Source: Epiperipatus broadwayi
Lineage: Eukaryota; Onychophora; Udeonychophora; Euonychophora; Peripatidae
Direction of reading: 5' to 3'
DNA length: 64,000 bases
Assembly: GCA_028023455.1 (NCBI GenBank)
Contig: JAQFVV010012397.1
Span: 1,419,501 to 1,483,500 of the forward strand
The notes below the pieces were generated by a model. The model ran no database searches. It saw nothing but the letters and a program-made list of their open reading frames with translations, and was not told the origin of the DNA. A program made the position numbers and the translations under genes. Shown here in pieces: positions 22,521-37,500 of this stretch; position 1 is the first letter of the stretch, and every line of letters begins with the position of its first letter.

Positions 22521-25500
22521 CTAATAAATTTTTGGCCTATAGTAAGTCAATATATTTGAAATTCAACAACAAAAAAAAATCTAAAATTTTGAATCCAAGC
22601 TAACTCACTATCATAGTTATACAAAATGAAATACAATTTCTACATTTTAGATTCTTTTTTTATGCCAAATTTAGATCATTTTTATCTGTTGACTAGAAAG
22701 ATAAATAATATCAATGATATTTTCAAGTTTTATTTACATATTCTCTCCACGTCAAGACTTCACATATTTACTCACTTGGGGGGGGGGGGGATCACCATTT
22801 TTTTAACACTTACAATAACTTAAAACATGCTTTTTAATAGATAAAATGAATGAAAATTCAACTACTTACAACTTCCATTTTATAAAAAAAATCCATTATT
22901 TCATTTGCTGCTTTTGTATCCTTTTCACAAAGTATACTGAGAACTTGTCGAGTCCATCTTAAATAAAATATTTGGCTTAATGTTTAAATTGTTACATATC
23001 AAAAAGAAAAAAATGCATATATAATTACTTGAAATTTAATTTTTAAACTTACCCAAGACGGGCATTTAAAGTTAATCTCTTAAAGAATTGATTAATAGTT
23101 TTAGGAAAATCATAGTTCACCAGTATTCTAGAAATATATATTAAATTTTATAATCAATTTTAGAAAATATTTATGATTATATCTAATCACATTAAAATAA
23201 ATAAATTTAAATGTCTTAAGTGCTATTAAGATCCAAATAAAAATTAAACAAACATCCATAACTGTTTAAAAGAGACAAATATTCAAATAACTTACTTAAC
23301 ATTGTTAAAGACTACATCCTTAGCTATTTGGTCTGTAAGAATCAGAATTCTTAATTTTTCAGACTGAAAATCCTGAACCATTTGACTGAACTCTTGATAT
23401 TTTCTAAATAAAAGAAAAACAAATATTAAATCATTTTATTAGTAGTCATATTAAAACTTCACAATGAATACTTACTTATCCACTAACCAATCACATAAAA
23501 GGCCTTTCTTTAAAAACTTTTGACCCAGCATTTCAGCACTAAAACATAATACAATGCAATATTAGGGATATATCTTGCACATAGTTTTCAAAGTAATATT
23601 ATTTTTAAAGAATAATGCTTATCTGTTGAATTATTTTCATTATCTAGTTAACAATGTTTCTAAAAAAGTAAACTTTTTTAAATACATTCAATCATTAATA
23701 ATAATACAGAAATTTAATATAGAACACAATCGTTTAAGTCGTATTATTTTTTTTCTCTTCAGACATTGCTGGCCTTACTATCAGCGGCAGTACTGGCAAA
23801 AGAATTAGAAACAGTGGCCTTTAAATTCACAACAGGCGTTTATATCCCCTTATATTTAGTATTCACCAAGTCTAAAGGTCATCCATTCAATTTTCATGCT
23901 AGTATTGTCACTGATAAAACCATTAATGCCCAAAGAAAAGTAAGCAATAGAGTTTGAAATGTTACCTTACATATTAGACCTGCTGCCCACGTTTGTGACA
24001 GCAGAATGCCATACCTTTCTCTTAGAAAGGGGGTTGCAATGGTGGACATCATAGTTGTGACTTTAATATGGCATTCTGTCATCCCAAACACACCCACACT
24101 GGAGAAAGATGTAAAAATTCTGCAGTTTCAAATATGATGAACAGATCTAATACATAAGTACCTCTTGTAATAAATACTGATCTGTGTGGGAAAATATACC
24201 ACTTAACAAAATAATGAAAATAGTTCAATATATAACTAAGAGTATAATGCCATCATTGCAAACTTTCGGAGAAATAATACATTATTTCTTGTATATTTCC
24301 CGAACTTTATGACCAAAACAAGTGTTACTAATTAAAGCTCTTTAAAATATGTGTGCCTTAGTACAGTTGTAGAATGACAAAATCAAACAATAAATATTTC
24401 TAAATTCAAGCTTCTTTTCATCTCTGGTTTCTGACTAACTACCATTTATTAATGATAACCAAGACCTTACTTAGCAAGCTTGCCAGTTGTCATTGAATGT
24501 GAAGTTTTATAGTGTTTCTACCTTTTTTTACTCTCTAGCTAAATTGTTAGAGATTTAGACAACTTACTGATCAAATTTCCTGTAAAAAACCTATCTGCAA
24601 TCTGAAAAAAATTCAAACATACTAAGTTACTCTTGTAAAACTAAAAAAAACATTCTATACATGCTAAAATATAACATTATTTATTGAAAAGTTCAGGATG
24701 CACACCGCCCTGCATGACATAATGTAATAGAGTGCAGACACAAACTCATCTGTGAATAACAGTTCAGATCAGTCTCTTCCAGTGCTAGAAAATTTTGTGC
24801 AAACTACTGAGCAATGAATCAATCAATTATTATTATTTAGGGTTTATGCATATTTAAAATGTATTTATTTATAACCTCATTTTAAAAAATCACAAAGAGT
24901 GTGGTGAATATCTAAATTAATACTCAACTCAAGTTGTTACAAATAGTCATATAAGGTAAATAATTTATATTCATAAAAATATATGAACAAATATTCTTTT
25001 GATATAAATATAGTAAAATCAAAAAAGTTTATCTAATTGTAAGGTCAATAAGTTTGTGTATATGTGTTTACAGACACAGAGATGGTGATAGTTTTTTTCT
25101 AAGTTTGTATCCTAATTCTCTTTTTACATCGAATCATCAAGTAGTAGAATTTATATGAAAAACATTCATAGATGGTTTTTCAGAAACTTAGAAAATTTAA
25201 TTCTATACTTTCATATTCTCAGTAATATAATGACAATAAAAAAGAAAAAATAGATCTGGATATATAGAGACATATATTTGGGCAAAGCATCTGCTTCTGC
25301 AATAATATTTTTTAAATAATAGTTGTTATCCTATTTTTTTTCAAGAAATCATTTATAATTAGCACACTTTAAATACAGAATAATAAAATCATTGCCAGAA
25401 CTTTTGAAAAATAAAAATTGGGCAAATGGATTGATGCTTAGATTGCGACATTCGAAAATTGGAAAAATCAAACTTTGAAACCTTCAACATTGAATCAGCC

Positions 25501-28500
25501 ACATTACTGAGCCCTTCTTATGAAAATTAAAACAGCCATATCAAAAAAATTAAAAATATTTTTATATATAGTACACTTCTACTTATTGTACTTTGCACAC
25601 TTTCATATATATATATATATGTGTGTGTGTGCGTGTGTGTTGATACACATGGGTTGCATATATATCTATTATAAAATATGTAAAAAAAAAACTTGCATTC
25701 CTTATTCATGTCATAATTATCAATTACCCGATATTAATGCTTTGTTACATTTAATCATAATACCAACAGATAAATGTATATTATTAATCTCTAAAAAATT
25801 ATTATAGTTACTATTAAAAATACCTTATCTAATCAACTTACGTTGCTCTTTCCTCAACTATAACCAAAATATTGTTTTCAGAACACAGATCCTTATATTT
25901 TAGTTGATTATACAACTGAAATTAAAAAAATTGAACATATATAGTACTTTATTAAATCTAAATTGCTAATATCTAACTAGCCTAATTATATGTAAAGTCA
26001 ACACTACCTATTAATAGTTTTTCCTTGAAAATAAATTATGATATATGAGACTGGTGTCATATTTACATACACTCATACAATATATAATGTTTTTGTATAA
26101 TTAAATGCACACTAGTCTTAAATCATCTAAAAGCAATAAATAGCTCTCATAATGTTATGCACTTTTTTTACTTTTCCTAGATTTTTTGTAATTATTTTAG
26201 TGATTTCTATCTCACCATAAACCGAACTAGAATTTTGATGTTAACTTGCTAAATTAATTATTGTTTGTGTTGAGACAGTCCCTTTTAAGTTTTTAATATT
26301 TTAATATACAGACATTTATACTGTTATATTATAGTTTGTTTTAATGTACAATATCTAATATTAAAATTCAATTCAATAATATAATACCAAAACATAATAT
26401 AATAAATAACGTGTTATAAAAATATAAGTGTGAAAATAAACTATTTTTGGAAAAAAATATTTCAACAAACTTACCCAGTTTTTCTTGTGATCAGAATTTA
26501 TGTAAAATGTTCGTTTTGAGAGAAAATGTATTATCTAAAATATATAAATAAACAAAAAAAAATTAATTTAATTTTATTTGTTAAACCCAAATTGATATTT
26601 TAATAAGGAATAGAACTAAGGAGATTATATCCATGTAAACAAAGATAACTTTTACCTTTTGATGCTGCCAGGAATTTATTAATTATTACTAAATTGACAT
26701 TTTCCCTAAGGCTAAACAAGTTTCTTCATTCTTTTGTTGGTTTTGTTTTGTTAAAGTAAAAGGTCAATCTTTTACTTCAAATCAAAGCTGTTAAATGGAT
26801 TTAAATCCAGAAAGCTAATTTAATAGGTGTGAGAATATGTAAGAATATTTTTCCTGACATTCTGCAAATAATAATTTAAAAATTTCCAAAGTTGTATATA
26901 TATTAAATATGGAAAAGTTTAAAATATTATTTGCAGAATGAATTATGTTATTCTTGCACATTTTCACACCTTGGTTTTGAAGTAAGAGTACTTTTTAATG
27001 AAAAACCTTGTATAGTTTCAAAGGGATTATTAATTAGTAATAATTGATAGTTTCTTGGCAACATTAAGTTATCTCTGTTTACATGTATATAATTAAAAAT
27101 AACGTAAATAGTCAATTTAATACAGCTTCAGTATTCTTTGACCATGAAAAATCTTTATAAGTTTACATTTAATAGTAATGAAATAAAAATATTAATGGAA
27201 GAAAGAAATCATAAAAGGAAAATTAAAGAGGCAATATTAATTGATAAATAAGAATGATATTAATAGGCAAGTTGCAAATACTGTTAAAAAAATATATATA
27301 GGCATACATACTTATGTTTTATCTGTAAATGTATGCAGGACTGGAGTCTCTTGTTTTTATCTGTGAATGTATGCAGGACTGGAATCTCTTAGTGTGGGGC
27401 CCAATTTGACATTTCTTACAAGGTTTTTCAAAATATAGCTCTAACTTTTATTATTTAAATAAAGAATATATAATCTCTATTGAAGTAATATAAAACAATG
27501 TTTTAAAATGTTTTCTCGCTTTTAGCTTGAAGTCTTAAAATTGAATAAACATCTAACTTCTGTTCTTTATTTTCAATTGATAGAATTTGCTAAACTGTTG
27601 AACCTATTTTGGGTTACAGTTGACGTTAAGTAATTTTTTTATTACTTTTTAAATTTAGAAAATGTCCTTTTTCCAGAAAACAAAAGACACTAGCATGTTT
27701 AAATATATCTGAAGAGCCATGAAAAAATTAGAAAAATCTGTATCTCTATAATTTTCTTTTAGAAATTAAAACATTTTAGAAAACTTTCTGTAATATTCTG
27801 CTGAAATAACAATTTTTAGAACTTTCATTTCTTTGACCTTCTAAATCAATCTTCTTTACAAAATCAATATCTGAATATTCTTGTATAGTTTTAGTATATG
27901 TCTGAGCAATTTCTAACTATGCTTTATGCTTTTTTTTAGTTAGTCTTTTTTCATTTTTTGAAATTTTTCCCAAACTACATATGATTTTTCCAATTCTTCA
28001 AAGTGAGTTTATTATGGTTGCTTTGCTTTTTCAAAACTACATTAATTAAAACATTTATTTTCAACAGTTCTGCAAGCTAATCACTGACTTTATAATTGAA
28101 ATATTTTTCTTTTTCTCAAACTTTTATTTTGAAATTACAGAATTATGACTGAATCTTCTGCCTTAATTAATATTTGAATTCAGAACCCCTGTATTTGATC
28201 AAACAATATAATAGTTTTTCAAAGGAAGAAAGTGGTATAGAAGAAGTATAACAAAAAAGGTTGATGCATCAGGGCAAGTTTTAACTGTATACAGATTATA
28301 AAAGAATAGTCTTAATTTTTTTTTTAATAGCCTAGAAATTTTCCCCTTCATACTTGAATCATTACCATATATATCCTTGCCCACTGATAATATTCAATCG
28401 CAGAGAATTTTTTGCTACAGCAACAGCATATAAATTTTGTCTGGAACTGCTTCATACATTTTTAAATTTAGTGAACTGTTCATAAACAACAATGATTACA

Positions 28501-31500
28501 GCTATATGATGTCCCATGCAACACATCTTAGTGTAAGGAACCTTTGTTCTTGATTGCTGATATCAAGAGTACATTCAAAAATTACAGCAAAATGTTTTCT
28601 TGATGTTATTCAATTATAATATGGTTTTGAATTTTACTTCCTACTAAATTCATTAATTCATTTTAAATTGTTTTGCTTAGATAATGTTCTCGATCTTGTC
28701 TACTGATGATTCAAAAATGGTCTTGAATTATCGAGTCAAATTTTCCAAGCAATTCAATAATTCCTAGAACCTTCTATTATGTGTTCACCAAATTCTCAAG
28801 ATGCCAAACTATATGCAGCTAGAAATTATATTTCAAATAATCATTCAATAACTTGACATAATTCCAATTTTTTTGATTCAATAATTTTTCATGTACCTTC
28901 TCTTACACTTTCCCTAGCTCAAAGTCTCTTTTGGAAGTTCTGTACAGCATAATATTAAAAGCATTCAATGTTTAATTTTTTCATATTCTGCCAGTCTGGT
29001 GTGGGTATTCAGTAATCATATTCTCATGAAAAAAAAAAAAAATGAAAAAAAAATATTTTATCCTTTTTATCAGAAAATATTATCCAGGGATGATATATGA
29101 TTTCATCATTTGGAAGTTTTCTTTTAAGATTAATTTCTGAAAAATGAGTTCCATTATCCATTATTTTGATAAGAAAATTCACTTTCAATAATTTTTGATG
29201 ATCTTTTTTCCACTAAATTATTATTTGCTGGCTCATTCTTCCTTCCCAAGTAGCTAGGTCATCCTATATTTAGTACTTCATTAACTATTTTTTTATTCTA
29301 AGGTGAATTATTTCTATGAGACCATTTGTAAATGTGTTTCATCTTTTTCATTGATTGCTTGACCCTTGACACTATGTTCTCATTATTTTCAATTAGACAT
29401 CTTATGAAAAAACGGAATGTTTAAGATTTTTTCACAAAGGAAATAATTAAAAATAAATGTATTTATATTGGTTTAAACTTCTTAAATCTGCATTAAAATA
29501 TTTAAAAATATTCTTATAATTTTCTATTAATTAAAAAATATTGAAAAATTGCTGCAAACAATATAAATTAGCAGCTTAATATTTTAGAATATTTAAGATT
29601 TTAAAGCAATTAAATGAACAATTATGATTTTTTTTATAAAAAATAATTTTATGTAAAACAATTATTTTATTGTACATCAGTTCATTAAATTATTTTTTCA
29701 AGATGCAAGCATAAAATAATTACACTTACTTTACTGTAGAAATAATTTGCATACATATTGTAATGTTTTTTTAAAGGTAACGCATGGCAAATCTGTGAAA
29801 AAACTATAAGCAGTAACAGTTAGCAGAAATGGGAATGCAATTAGTTGTTCAATGTAAAAAAAAAAAAATCTGAATATATATATAGATATTTCTGATTATT
29901 ATAATTTTTGCAATACTTTTTTAATATAATGTTTTAATTACATAAACTTTGACAGTTGCAATGCCTTCAAGCGTTTCTGAATGTATGGTTAATTCCTTAA
30001 ATAGCAGCTAAAAAAAACACTGATTTTTTCTGTAAAATAGTAAAAAATAACTTACCAGGCTAATCTTAGTTTTGGGATTTATGCATATGTAATTTTTTAT
30101 ATAGATCTTATCTTTATTCTTTATGAAGGACTAAATATTATAGAATAAATTTTATTATTGTTATATTGTTGAATATTTTAGATATTATAGCATGCATCCA
30201 TGCTTGGTTCACAGCTTCATGCACCCAAGATTGAGTTTAAATCCTTATCTAAAGATCTAATTTTTGTTGCATGTACATAAATTGATTAATGAACTATGCA
30301 TCATTGTATACATTCATATAATGTGAAACACTTTAATATTATTATAGAATTACCAAATACATCCTATTATATGGAACTGGCTTCTCATCTATGATGATGA
30401 AATTTATCTAAATACTAAATAGGAAGTTTTATAAGATGTGATATGTTGGACTATTTCCATCATTTATGAGTGAATGTCGAATGTAAAGAAAATTTTAAAC
30501 TTTAAACTTTCCAAATACAAACAACTTGTTAGTACCCAAATAAACAATACAGGTTAGTAATTATACAATGTTTTGAGTAGTATTATTCTCCACTCTACTT
30601 CAGGTGTTGCTAGCATATATGCACAGTGACAATATTCACTTAGAAGTTGAACTCACACCTTTAGATTCTTGAATATCAAGGCAAACATGCTCTACCAACT
30701 GAGCTATTCTGTCAAAGGCAACATATAGTAGAAATTTGATATATTTATATATGAGGGTTGGTTCAAATCCTCCTGAGTCCTTCAATTTTTTTTTTAAGTC
30801 TAATTAATTTTTTATATATATATATTATTTTTTCCTAAAAGCAAGATTAATTAGAGGCTTCCATATATTGTGTATTGCCATACTGGGTTGACTTATAGGA
30901 TTATTTACCATTGTCATATGAGCAGCTTCCTTGAATTTTCTTCTATGCATTTTTTTCCTCTTTATCCAATATCTTTGTATTTTCCCGCTTAAGCATATGG
31001 TCACTAGTACATATATGATCTGCAATGGTTTTTCTCTTTTAACCATTAGTTTGTGCTCCTTCAATCGCTGCTCAACAGGGCAACAGGTCTCACCAATGTA
31101 TTTCCTTTCATATTCACATGGTATTTCATAGATGCAGTTCTTGTTCTTCAGCATCTATGCAATACCATGTGAATGTGAAAGGAGTTGGTGAGACCTGTCA
31201 CCCTGTTGAGCAGCGATTAAAGGAACACAAACTAATGGTTAAAAGAGAAAAAACAGATGTGTCTACCCTAGCAGATCATGTATGTACTAGTGACCATTTG
31301 CTTAAGTGGGAAAATACAAAGATATTGGATAAAGAGGGAAAAATGCAAAGAAGAAAATTCAAGGAAGCTGCTCATATGACAATGGTAAATAATCCTATAA
31401 GTCACCCCAGTGTGGCAATACACAATGTATGGAAGCCTCTAATTAATCTTGCTCTTAAGGAAAAAATAATATATAAAAAAAATTAATTAGACTTAAAAAA

Positions 31501-34500
31501 AAAAAAAATTGAAGGACTCTGTGGAGGATTTGAACCAACCCTCATTTATAAATATGTCAAATTTCTACTATATGTTGCCTTTGACAGAATAGCTCAGTTG
31601 GTAGAGTGTTTGCCTTAAAATTTGATATTCAAGAATCTAAAGGTGCGAGTTCAACTTCTAAGTAAATATTGTTACTGTGCATATAGGCCAGCAACACCCG
31701 ATGAAGAGTGGAGAATAATACTACTCAAAACATTGTGCAATTACTAACCTGTATTGTCTATTTGTGTGTTATTACTAACAAGTTGTTTGTATTTGAAAAG
31801 TTTAAATAAAGTTTAAAATTTTCTTTCATTTAACATTCACTCATAAATGATGGAAATAGTCCCAACATATCACATCTTATAATATACTATCATTACAAAC
31901 CTTCAGACAAATAATAGGAAGTTTTATAGCATGATAATTAATCAAAGATGATTTGAAAAATTCTTTTTTACATAAATAGGAAATTTTGGAATATATTTTG
32001 TTTTGTAGTTTATGAGGTGCATCATAAGCATTCATCATATTTCTTGGTCTATTTTATGAGAAATTGAACTACCTCTTAAAATTATAGTTATGGAAATACG
32101 GTAATTTGATATTTTAGTTTATTATTAACAATATTTACTTTTTTTCAATTTTAGATCTTCCAATTGAGGAAATGTAAGAATATAATTAAATATGGAGGGA
32201 ATTTCATATAGTAATTGAAAATGCAATGATGAAAAACGATGTTTCCCAGATAATAATAATATAATGTTATATTAATATCCTTAAGTACAATATGGGAGAG
32301 TTTATGTACAACAGTTGCCTCATCAGCTGTTAATATATATATATATATATATATAAATATAAAGTTACTGTTAACATTAACTGAAATAATCATACAAATA
32401 TATAAACCATTATACAATTACAATTTTCCAGTAATGCCCTCTGTTTCTGTTTAATAGTCTATTATTGTGATATAGACTATTAAACAGAGGGTATTACTGG
32501 ATATTTGTAATAGTATAATGGTTTATATAAATATGATCAATAGATGGAGCTTTACCAAGACCTCCAAACAATCGTATTTGTTTACATAAACATCAGAGTC
32601 AATATTCACTGTCTGTTTCATTTTGCTCCACCCTCAGATCAGCCGATTTCAAGCTGATTTGCTCTCATCAGTGAGGGATAGAAGTTAGAAACTAGACCTA
32701 AATATTAACTCCAAGCGTTTATGCAAAACGTTTCTATCAGTTTGCAAGCGTGAATTTTTTAGACACCTAAATGTCTTCAAACTCAGCCTATCAAACTAGA
32801 TAGTTATATGGGTCTGATATCAGTTCAGATTCTCCACATAGTGAAAGCTTCTGCAATCTATATCATTGCAAGAAAACTTTAAAGGTACATTTATGAAAAA
32901 CAAAAACAAGTTTTATATACGTAAAAACCTGCTATCGTTTGTATTAATGATCAATAGATGGAGCTTTACCAAGACCTCCAAACAAGCGTATTTGTTTTTT
33001 ACATATATAAAACTTTTTGTTTTTCATATATATATATCAGCAAGTTTTTTTAGTATCATCAAATTTATGAAACACAGTAAAATTATTTTTATATAATAAA
33101 AAATGGGATAAAAAATTAAATCTTTATAAACTTTTTTCTCATCTAAATGCAGATTTTTCACTAAAAAAGTAACAAAATTTAATGGCCTTCCCATTTTTTC
33201 AAACAAATTCTCTTTTTCTGGACATATAAAAAGCAAAAATGTCATTCATTCAAACTAACTTATGAATATATATTTTAATTTCGGTGATTATGGAATTTTT
33301 TGTTGAAATAAGGAATTACAAAGTGATTGCAATTACAGGAGAAATTTTTTATTTTAAAGCTTACATTCAGTCAATAAAAAATAGCATTAATATATTGATT
33401 CCCAATGTAATTATACTTTGGCCAAAATAAAAATAAATTCCTGAAAAGTACAAACAAAAAAAATCTTATAAATAGAACAAAACCAAACAAAAGTATATAA
33501 ATTTTACACTACATTTGATCCATATTAAAGAAGGCATATTTGAGTAAATAACAACAGCATTGACCAGAAATAATACAATTACTTATGAATGCACCTTAAT
33601 CTGAATAATTAGTTTTTTAGTAGTATAAGTTAAGACAATTAACTTTTCCTAATGTTTTATTTACATGTGTATGATGTATATAAATGTTTATAAACACACA
33701 AAACATGTTCCAATATACAATGAATGCATACAAATTACAGGTGTAGTAATGTATTTAATCATAGCATAAAATACTTCTATTATATGTATAATTTTATTAC
33801 TGTTACTGAAGGCATATCCTATTGCATGATTTTTATTAGGATTTTAATATAGTTTAAATATTGTCATTTTATCATTTACTTCTCATTGCAGAAGTCCCTG
33901 AAACTCTGATTTTGATTTATAACTAGCATATTTAATTTAGTACATATGTGAATTCCAAACAATATTTATACAAAAAACGAATATATAAAGTTTGATTTTA
34001 CAAAGATATATAAATATTACCTGAAAATTTGGTAAACTCATTTGTAATTGGAATGCATTTTTCATTTTTCTATGAACAAAATTTTCTAATGCATAGGTCC
34101 ATGTCGAACTGAAAAAGACAATCACAAATATTCTCAAGGCGTATTCTTTAAACACACACACACACATTATATATATACCACACACACACACACACACACA
34201 AAAATACACTAATACAAATTACATTTATAGAAAATAACCAAATGTTTTTATTAGACATGAAATATAAATAACAAAAAAATGTTACAAGAAAATTAGTTTT
34301 AGGTGAATATTTTGAATCCTTTTTATAGTGTCTCTTATTCCCCTGAACAGATATTAACTGGTGTGATCAATTTGTTGCTTGTAATATTTGTTTCAATGTC
34401 TTTTTAGATGTATGATTTTGACCGATATCGATTGTGTTTGTATTTATGAAAATATGAATACTTTTTTTGGTGGTCAGATGTGAAATTCACCAAATACTTA

Positions 34501-37500
34501 AATTTTCCCAACTTTTTAATGTGATTTGATGAATGCCCCTATAAAAATTTTAAGACAGCTAAAATAAAATACATAGAAGGAAAGATCAATAATCCAGCAA
34601 TTTTAATGCTATATTATGATAACTGAAAAGTTACGAGTCAGAATCTCTTAAGTTCAAATTTGAGAATGTCAGAAGACTTAAGGCATAAATGATGAAATAA
34701 AAAGAAAAATTTGACAGTAATATAGTTGGAATCTTAAGAATTAGAAGAAAAAAACAATATTGCCAAAAATCCAAAAATTCCTTATTTTTGACAGCCTCAA
34801 AAATGCAAGATATCATGGTTGCAATCTTGGTAGACAATTGTTTATTATACGAAAACTGTGACTGCAATTAGAGATGAAAGATTGCATATTAGATAACAGA
34901 AAAGAATAACCCATTTGAACCAGCAGTAAAGAGCACTATATTGATGAAGACAGCCCAGTCTAGAAGCAGTTTCTGAAATTTTCAAATAAATAGGGGGAAG
35001 ACATGCATAGAAAAAATATTTAGTTAATAGTGTGACAAAACCTAAATCAGGTTTGAAATATGAAAACTTATGCCTCAAGATATCACAAAGGCATAACTAC
35101 ACTCTCCCTGCAACATAATATGAATGGAATGCCTGAACCAATTAACTTTGTGAACATTAGGCCTTAATAATTTTTTAAAAAAGATCATACAGTATATGAA
35201 TATTAACATTGTTAGAAAAACATGCATAACTGTGATAGTTGATAATAATTAATAGAATAGGAAGTCACTTTAGAAAATTAAATATAGATTCAGGAAGAAA
35301 AAAAATGAAGGCCAAACATTTGTAAGATGCTATTGACCATATCATGAATATTCACTTTTCAGGTTATGACTGTTACACATCATAAAAAATGGAAAAACCA
35401 AAATAAAATCAAAATAATTCTTAAAGAAAATCAAATGAAAATATGCATTTGCAAATTTTAATTTGAATTTTATGCATTTTTAATCTGTATTCTTTTTTAC
35501 AAGTATTTCTCTATCAAATAAATATCAAGATGTTTAAATCAAAGAAGCTAATTTTGACTCTTCACAAATTGTTACCACTTCTTATGGCAATTCAAAATTT
35601 GATATAATTAACAAAAAAAATTGTTGAAGGAACCAGAAAATACATGCTAACATTTACTGGACTGGAATATAATATTTATCTATGCAGATGTCATTTACTC
35701 ATGAAAATGCTCCTATATATAGGTGTGGGTGATCGTGGAAAACATTTGTTGCATGAATTGGAACTGGCTAGTTTATAAGTCATGTCTTTTACCTAGCAGA
35801 CCATTCTTTTAACATGGGCAGCTTTATACAGATTTTCATATCCATAAATATTAAATATTTTTTTAAATCTGAGTCAAGATAATTAAAAATATTGTACAAG
35901 CTCTTCATCCCTAGTAGTGCTTTTTTTAAGTCTTCATGTAATTTGTAAAATCTATAATAGTGAAATTTAAAATGTCTTATGATTCATCTTTATTCATATT
36001 TTATTTTTAGCCTTTTATTTTAAATACAATATAGTGCATGAGATGAAAATGTTCGTTTTTTAACACACATACTTTTTGAAAATTTGCTTCACTTAATTTT
36101 GTCTCAAAATATTAAAATGACTTATTGGAGTAGCAAGTTTAGACTCAAGATTTTAATTTTGCAAGCTTCACATTGGTTGATGATCATCATGGTTAACATT
36201 GCCAAAACAAGTGTAATACTTCTCATCTTATTCTAGGTCATGACCCATATCTGTTTACAATAGTGAATACATTTTAATTTTTTGACAAAACAGCTACATG
36301 TTTATGAAAATGCAACAATAAACTTAACCAAAGGTACATAGATTTGGATCAGCAGAATAAGCAGTGTAATATTAATTAGTTAAGTTGAAGTTAAGTCCAG
36401 GAATGTCAAAACAGAATGGGAGTAGTGACTATCATTACTAAAAATATGGCATTTATTGAGCATGGTATAATTGCTATGAGAAATAATGGTCCCTTGTAAT
36501 TGCTTCACCATTCAAGTATGCAATTTCATAAGTGCTTGTCAATAAATGAATACAGAAAGAAAACATATTTGAAATAAAACAGTAGTCTCCAAATGGAAAC
36601 CTGATTTCATCGTGATGAATAAAGTATGAAAGTATATAATAAAACTTTTAACAGAAACTCTGACAGTATTATGTGGGATTAATATACCAGGACTGCAGAG
36701 ATGGGAGTCCTATAATCTCAAAATGAAAAACAACTACATTGTAGTGGAAACCATGTATAACCTTAAAAGTGCCAGATATACCCTCTAACAATGACTTCTA
36801 TGAAACATGAGTTATTTCAGTTTAAATAAATCCTCTACAAATTAATTGTTCACCACAATATTGATGTAATTGTAATTAAGGAGATCCAACATTCTTATAA
36901 ATTAAAGTTATTGTGTTCTGAGATGGAAAATTAAAGCTACCTGGAGTGTTGATATATTGGATATCTCATACTAACAGCAGACAGAGTTCATGCTTTATGG
37001 ATATCAAAAGCAATTCATTCCATGTTAGAACAAATCCAACAGTGACTTTTATAGGCAATTTTTATCTATCAAAGATCTAGAAATTGCTGACAAACTTGTA
37101 GAATCACTGGAAGATATCAGAGAAGAGAAGTGAGAATGTGTAAGAACAAAATTAAAAGATTTAGTTGCAAGATGTGGTACTGCAAAAAAAATGCTACTAT
37201 TAAAATTCTAAGGAGTTTTCCAATCTTGTGTCAAACTTTAAGCCCAAAACAAAATAGAATAAAAAAGGATCATCAGAGCTCTTTCACAATATTTTATTTT
37301 TATCTGACAAAATAGATGTTCGTGAGTTGAACATATTCTGAATAATCTTAAATCATGAAAGATTTTTCAGAATTACTAAAAAGTTTAAAGCCAAAGAATA
37401 TAAAAACTATTCCAAAAATCTGGCTTATAAGCAAAACTATAGCAGTTTTAAATATAAAAAAAAAATTAAAATTGTAAAATAAACAAGAATTAAAAGAGAA

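Larger units (their letters stand above)
30434..31912. mobile_element. Penelope-like foldback element 2 with 16-bp target-site duplication
   Basis: Two arms of about 720 bp lie head to head around 31,145. Each arm holds a GIY-YIG fragment, a tRNA-like segment with A- and B-boxes, a hammerhead-like motif and the same end (TGATATGTTGG against CCCAACATATCA). The insertion is flanked by AATAGGAAGTTTTATA at 30,418-30,433 and 31,913-31,928. The right arm runs about 30 bases further (CATTACAAACCTTCAG), as in the other copies. Confidence 0.88.

Noticed and set aside
25520-25807. 95-codon frame with a cysteine/valine-rich repeat as a gene
   Set aside because: It is a microsatellite (TA/TG) read as protein, with an overlapping minus frame over the same run.
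31576-31661. Functional tRNA gene
   Set aside because: A- and B-boxes are present, but the spacing is too long, the cloverleaf does not close, and the segment is repeated inside PLE arms.
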